A DNA stretch of 9,414 bases from NCBI GenBank assembly GCA_946631535.1, contig CAMPAF010000102.1:1-9414 (forward strand), given 5' to 3'. The translations under genes were made by a program, and so were the position numbers. Positions 7,172 through 9,414 of this stretch are shown here, one piece after another; position 1 is the first letter of the stretch; every line of letters begins with the position of its first letter. The DNA is from an uncultured Verrucomicrobiota bacterium. Its GTDB lineage: Bacteria > Verrucomicrobiota > Kiritimatiellia > RFP12 > UBA1067. The notes under the pieces were generated by a model that had not been told where the DNA came from, ran no database searches, and saw only the letters and a program-made list of their open reading frames with translations.

Positions 7172-7200
7172 TTGCAGAAGCGGGGCGAAAATGAGATAAT
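7172..7200 (+). promoter_or_regulatory. pssA promoter (TTGCAG, 17 nt, GATAAT), predicted leaderless start
   Basis: A -35 TTGCAG (7172-7177) and a -10 GATAAT (7195-7200) are separated by exactly 17 nt. The expected transcription start, about 7 nt after the -10 box, coincides with the pssA ATG at 7207. There is no ribosome binding site before that ATG. The promoter is back to back with that of polA; the two -10 boxes are about 40 nt apart. Confidence 0.5.
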
Positions 7201-7206
7201 GCCGCC

Positions 7207-8073
7207 ATGAGAAGATTTCGTCTTAGAGGAAAACGCCATCGCAACCGCACGCCGAGGCCCGACCAGGTGCCACTGCGCGCAATGGTGCCGAACCTCATCA
7301 CATCCATGGCCGCCTGCGGCGGCATCACGTCGATCGCCATCTGCGCGACCAACTACGCGAAGGCCCTGGCGGGACAGCCCGTCACGCAAAAGGACTGGAC
7401 ATACGGGCTGCTGGCGCTGCTCGCCGCATGCATCTGCGACGCGCTCGACGGGCGCGTGGCGCGCCTGCTCAAGGCCAGCTCCAAGCTGGGTGCGGAGCTA
7501 GACTCGCTCGCGGACTTCGTGAACTTCGGCGTGGCCCCCGCGCTCTTCTTCTACTTCTGGGTGCTGGGCGGAGACCCGACGCTGCCGCTGCGCACGAAGC
7601 AGGTGATGCTCGCGTTCGCGCTCTTCTACGCGATGTGCGACGCCTTCCGCCTCGCGCGCTTCAACACGATGCTAGAGCAGCCTACGCTCCCCTACTGGAA
7701 GCATTTCTTCCTTGGCGTGCCCGCCCCTGGCGGATGCTGGATGGTCCTCACGCCGGTGCTCCTCGCTCTCTCCATAAAGGACCTCGAGCCGGTGATGCGC
7801 CATCCCGCGTGCGCTATGTTCATGCTGTGCCTAGTTGGAATACTTATGGCCTCGCGGCTCCCCACGATATCCCTGAAAAGCATCCGTCTCACGAAGCAGT
7901 ACATGCTCCCGACCATGGCGCTGCTGCTGCTGCTGGTGGCGTTCCTGTTCACCCACTTCTGGCTCACGCTAGGTATCATGGGGGCCGGATACATCGCCAC
8001 GGTGCCGTTCGTGGGGCTGATCTTCCTCAAGATCAAGGCCAGGTACCTTAGAGCAAACCAAGTCCAAGCTTAA
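7207..8073 (+). CDS. pssA: CDP-diacylglycerol--serine O-phosphatidyltransferase (type II phosphatidylserine synthase)
   Basis: 288 residues. This membrane enzyme makes phosphatidylserine from CDP-diacylglycerol and L-serine, the committed step to phosphatidylethanolamine. The CDP-alcohol phosphatidyltransferase signature is complete (D-x2-D-G-x2-A-R-x8-G-x3-D-x3-D) with Asp78, Asp81, Asp99 and Asp103. The following DSLADFVNFGVAPA is typical of serine rather than glycerol or inositol transferases. About six to eight hydrophobic segments follow, one being a run of Leu near residues 239-244. The N-terminus is strongly basic (about ten Arg/Lys in the first 24 residues), as often in cytoplasmic-facing starts of this family. 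The ATG at 7207 lacks a ribosome binding site, and the promoter geometry suggests a leaderless mRNA; Met26 (7282) is the alternative start. No decarboxylase gene (psd) is adjacent. The stop codon TAA lies inside the first unit of the 9-nt repeat array. Confidence 0.94.
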   Translation: MRRFRLRGKRHRNRTPRPDQVPLRAMVPNLITSMAACGGITSIAICATNYAKALAGQPVTQKDWTYGLLALLAACICDALDGRVARLLKASSKLGAELDSLADFVNFGVAPALFFYFWVLGGDPTLPLRTKQVMLAFALFYAMCDAFRLARFNTMLEQPTLPYWKHFFLGVPAPGGCWMVLTPVLLALSIKDLEPVMRHPACAMFMLCLVGILMASRLPTISLKSIRLTKQYMLPTMALLLLLVAFLFTHFWLTLGIMGAGYIATVPFVGLIFLKIKARYLRANQVQA

Positions 8074-8204
8074 GGGTATTAAGGGTATTAAGGTCTTTAA
8101 AGTCTTTAGCGTCCATCCTGACCTAAACTACCCTAACCACCTGAACTACCCTAACCACCTGAACTACCTTAGCCACCTTAATGACCTTAAACACCTTAAC
8201 GACC
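8070..8204. repeat. Phased array of about 15 degenerate 9-nt units with inverted arms
   Basis: Consecutive 9-nt units stay in register for 135 bp without an indel. The left units are TTAAGGGTA (8070), TTAAGGGTA (8079), TTAAGGTCT (8088) and TTAAAGTCT (8097). The right units follow TTAAnnACC, e.g. TTAATGACC (8178), TTAAACACC (8187) and TTAACGACC (8196). The middle holds two perfect tandem copies of CTAACCACCTGAACTACC (8133-8150 and 8151-8168). TTAAGGTnn is the reverse complement of TTAAnnACC after cyclic shift, so the two arms are inverted. TTAAGG at 8070, 8079 and 8088 can pair with CCTTAA at 8194, 8185 and 8176, giving three 6-bp helices with 3x3 internal loops. The pssA stop (8071-8073) and the next gene's ATG (8181) both lie in it. 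There is no T-tract. Confidence 0.85.
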
Positions 8205-9104
8205 TGCCAGCTGTGCCCGCGCCAATGCGGGGTGGACCGCGCCAATGGCCAGGTCGGCTTCTGCCAGGCCGGGGACGGCGTACGCCTGTTCCGGTGGGGA
8301 CCCCACTTCGGCGAGGAGCCGCCCATCTGCGGCGATACAGGCTCGGGCACCGTGTTCTTCTCGCGCTGCACGATGAAGTGCATCTACTGCCAGAACTCGC
8401 CGTGGAGCTGGCGTGGCGGCGGACGCGACGTGTCGGTGCAGGAACTCTCCGACATCCTGCGCGACCTTGCCGTCAGGCGCCGCTGCGCCAACTGGAACCT
8501 CGTGTCGCCCACGCCGTACCTGCCGTACATACGCGCCGCCGCCGAGCCGCTCATCGCAGACGGCATCCGCCTTCCTTTCGTGTGGAACTCAAGCGGCTAC
8601 GAGCGGGTCGAGACGCTCGCCGAGTACCGCGACCTCTGCGACATCGCCCTCGTCGACCTCCGCTACTCCAACGAGACGACGGCGCGCACCGCCTCCTCTG
8701 CCGCCGGCTACGTCGCCGCCGCACGCGCCGCCGTCAAGCACCTTTGGGAAACCCTCGGGCCGCTCGATTCGGAAGAGCCCGGCGCCGCCACGCGCGGCAT
8801 CATCGTGCGCATCCTCGTCCTGCCCGGCCATGCCGACGAGGCGATCGAGAACCTCGCATGGCTCGCCACGGAATGCTCGAACGATGTGCACGTCTCCGTG
8901 ATGAGCCAGTACGCGCCCGCCTTCATCGCCAGCGATACGCCGCCGTTCGACCGCGTGGTTACGGAGGAAGAGTACGCGTCCGTCACCGAAGCGGCGGCGG
9001 ACTTCGGTTTCGACCACGGGTGGATACAGGGAATCGGGAGCCGAGACTCTTCCTCGGACCTCGTTGGCGAGAACATGGCGCCCGGCGACGGGGTCATCGC
9101 CTAG
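8181..9104 (+). CDS. PflX-like radical SAM protein (COG1313 type), function unknown
   Basis: 307 residues. The protein has the layout of the PflX / COG1313 group, which resembles pyruvate formate-lyase activating enzymes but has no settled substrate. The N-terminus carries four Cys (Cys9, Cys12, Cys16, Cys28) in CQLCPRQCGVDR...GFC, which may bind a second metal centre. Next come EEPPICGDTGSGTVFFS and the radical SAM cluster motif CTMKCIYC (Cys63, Cys67, Cys70). Later family blocks include NLVSPTPYLPYI, LPFVWNSSGYE, DIALVDLRYSN, RILVLPGHADEA and MSQYAPAF. The ATG at 8181 gives the usual family N-terminus; an in-frame stop at 8160 rules out an earlier start. No ribosome binding site is visible, and the first eight codons are made of the 9-nt repeat (MTLNTLTT). 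The partner is unknown; neither a MEMO gene nor a glycyl-radical enzyme is in the window. The end overlaps the convergent transporter gene by 11 bp. Confidence 0.88.
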   Translation: MTLNTLTTCQLCPRQCGVDRANGQVGFCQAGDGVRLFRWGPHFGEEPPICGDTGSGTVFFSRCTMKCIYCQNSPWSWRGGGRDVSVQELSDILRDLAVRRRCANWNLVSPTPYLPYIRAAAEPLIADGIRLPFVWNSSGYERVETLAEYRDLCDIALVDLRYSNETTARTASSAAGYVAAARAAVKHLWETLGPLDSEEPGAATRGIIVRILVLPGHADEAIENLAWLATECSNDVHVSVMSQYAPAFIASDTPPFDRVVTEEEYASVTEAAADFGFDHGWIQGIGSRDSSSDLVGENMAPGDGVIA

Positions 9105-9414
9105 CCCTGGAGTTCATCCAGACGCCCATCGCCACGATGATCGCGATGCCGATCCAGCTGAAGACATCCGGCACCTGCCCGAATACGGCGAATCCCAGCA
9201 GCGCGGCGAACACCACGTTCGTGTAGTCGTACACCGCGAGCTCGCGCGGCTGCGCTAGGCGGTACGCCGCCGTGATGCCGAACTGCCCCACCGTGGCCGA
9301 GATGCCGGCTCCAAAGAGGATCGCCACCTGCGCCCACGTCATCGGATGGTAGTCGAACAGGAGGAACGGCACCGTGACGAGCGTGGAGAAGCCCGAGAAG
9401 AAGAACACTATGAA
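9094..9414 (-). CDS. EamA (DMT superfamily) transporter, C-terminal part (5' partial)
   Basis: The frame is open to the right edge and gives the last 106 residues. The second EamA repeat is recognisable. A hydrophobic helix (FIVFFFSGFSTLVTVPFLLF) is followed by VAILFGAGISATVGQFGITAAYRLAQ, then ELAVYDYTNVVFAALLGFAVFGQVPD and a last helix GIAIIVAMGVWM ending in a basic tail (NSRARR). Proteins of this superfamily are ten-helix inner-membrane exporters or importers of small metabolites, such as amino acids or nucleotide sugars. The substrate cannot be told from this part. A GTG at 9408 is only an internal Val codon; the true start lies outside the window. The gene overlaps the convergent radical SAM gene by 11 bp at its 3' end. 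Confidence 0.88.
   Translation of the reverse strand, partial: FIVFFFSGFSTLVTVPFLLFDYHPMTWAQVAILFGAGISATVGQFGITAAYRLAQPRELAVYDYTNVVFAALLGFAVFGQVPDVFSWIGIAIIVAMGVWMNSRARR

Noticed and set aside
7916..7937. CTG trinucleotide run in pssA
   Set aside because: It codes for a Leu run in a membrane helix, which is expected in a GC-rich genome. It is too short to call a phase-variable repeat, and 3-nt changes would keep the frame.
8124..8204. Possible CRISPR array or telomere-like repeat (CCTAAC units)
   Set aside because: The units are 9 nt and contiguous with no spacers, and no cas gene is present. The CCCTAA similarity is incidental to the consensus.
8123..8383. Minus-strand frame ending in a KVVQVVRVV-like repeat
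   Set aside because: The tripeptide repeat is only the 9-nt array read in one frame, and the rest is the shadow of the radical SAM gene. The frame starts inside a conserved gene with no ribosome site.
1..9414. Defence, phage, toxin-antitoxin or biosynthetic cluster
   Set aside because: All recognised genes are glycan enzymes, housekeeping functions, a family-level radical SAM protein or a transporter. Only the 1103-2017 gene is of unknown type, and it has no partner suggesting such a system.

Overview
The window is GC-rich bacterial chromosome with tightly packed genes on both strands. It carries eight protein-coding genes, two of them cut by the window edges. I see no RNA gene, insertion sequence, CRISPR array or phage gene. 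The contents are a GH27 enzyme with a carbohydrate-binding domain, a Tat-exported GH109-type enzyme, polA with intact proofreading, a type II phosphatidylserine synthase and a prepilin peptidase. These fit a glycan-degrading bacterium with a Gram-negative-type envelope. A host-associated member of the Planctomycetota-Verrucomicrobiota-Lentisphaerota-Kiritimatiellota group is my best guess, but that is inference from gene content and style, not proven by any marker here.

Left part (1-3412), glycan degradation. The 3' part of a GH27 alpha-galactosidase / alpha-N-acetylgalactosaminidase (+) converges on an unrecognised, less GC-rich minus-strand gene. A divergent intergenic region with a strong hairpin then leads to a Tat-lipoprotein of the NAD-dependent GH109 alpha-N-acetylgalactosaminidase family (+). 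Two enzymes that can act on alpha-Gal/alpha-GalNAc within 2 kb suggest a target such as host mucin or blood-group-type glycans.

Middle part (3450-7206), housekeeping. On the minus strand, polA is followed by a prepilin peptidase gene whose start codon overlaps the polA stop codon (TGATG), so the two look translationally coupled. polA is read from an extended -10 promoter. It lies back to back with the pssA promoter, from which a leaderless pssA mRNA is predicted.

Right part (7207-9414). pssA (+) and a PflX-like (COG1313) radical SAM protein (+) are separated by an array of about 15 degenerate 9-nt units in strict register. The two arms of the array are inverted relative to each other, so the RNA could fold into three 6-bp helices spaced by 3-nt internal loops. 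These helices include the pssA stop codon and the radical SAM start codon. The radical SAM gene ends in an 11-bp convergent overlap with an EamA-type transporter gene that leaves the window on the right. A second short array, of 7-nt units, lies over the end of the prepilin peptidase gene. These phased micro-repeat arrays across gene ends are the most unusual content of the window; the genes themselves are otherwise mostly of recognisable families.
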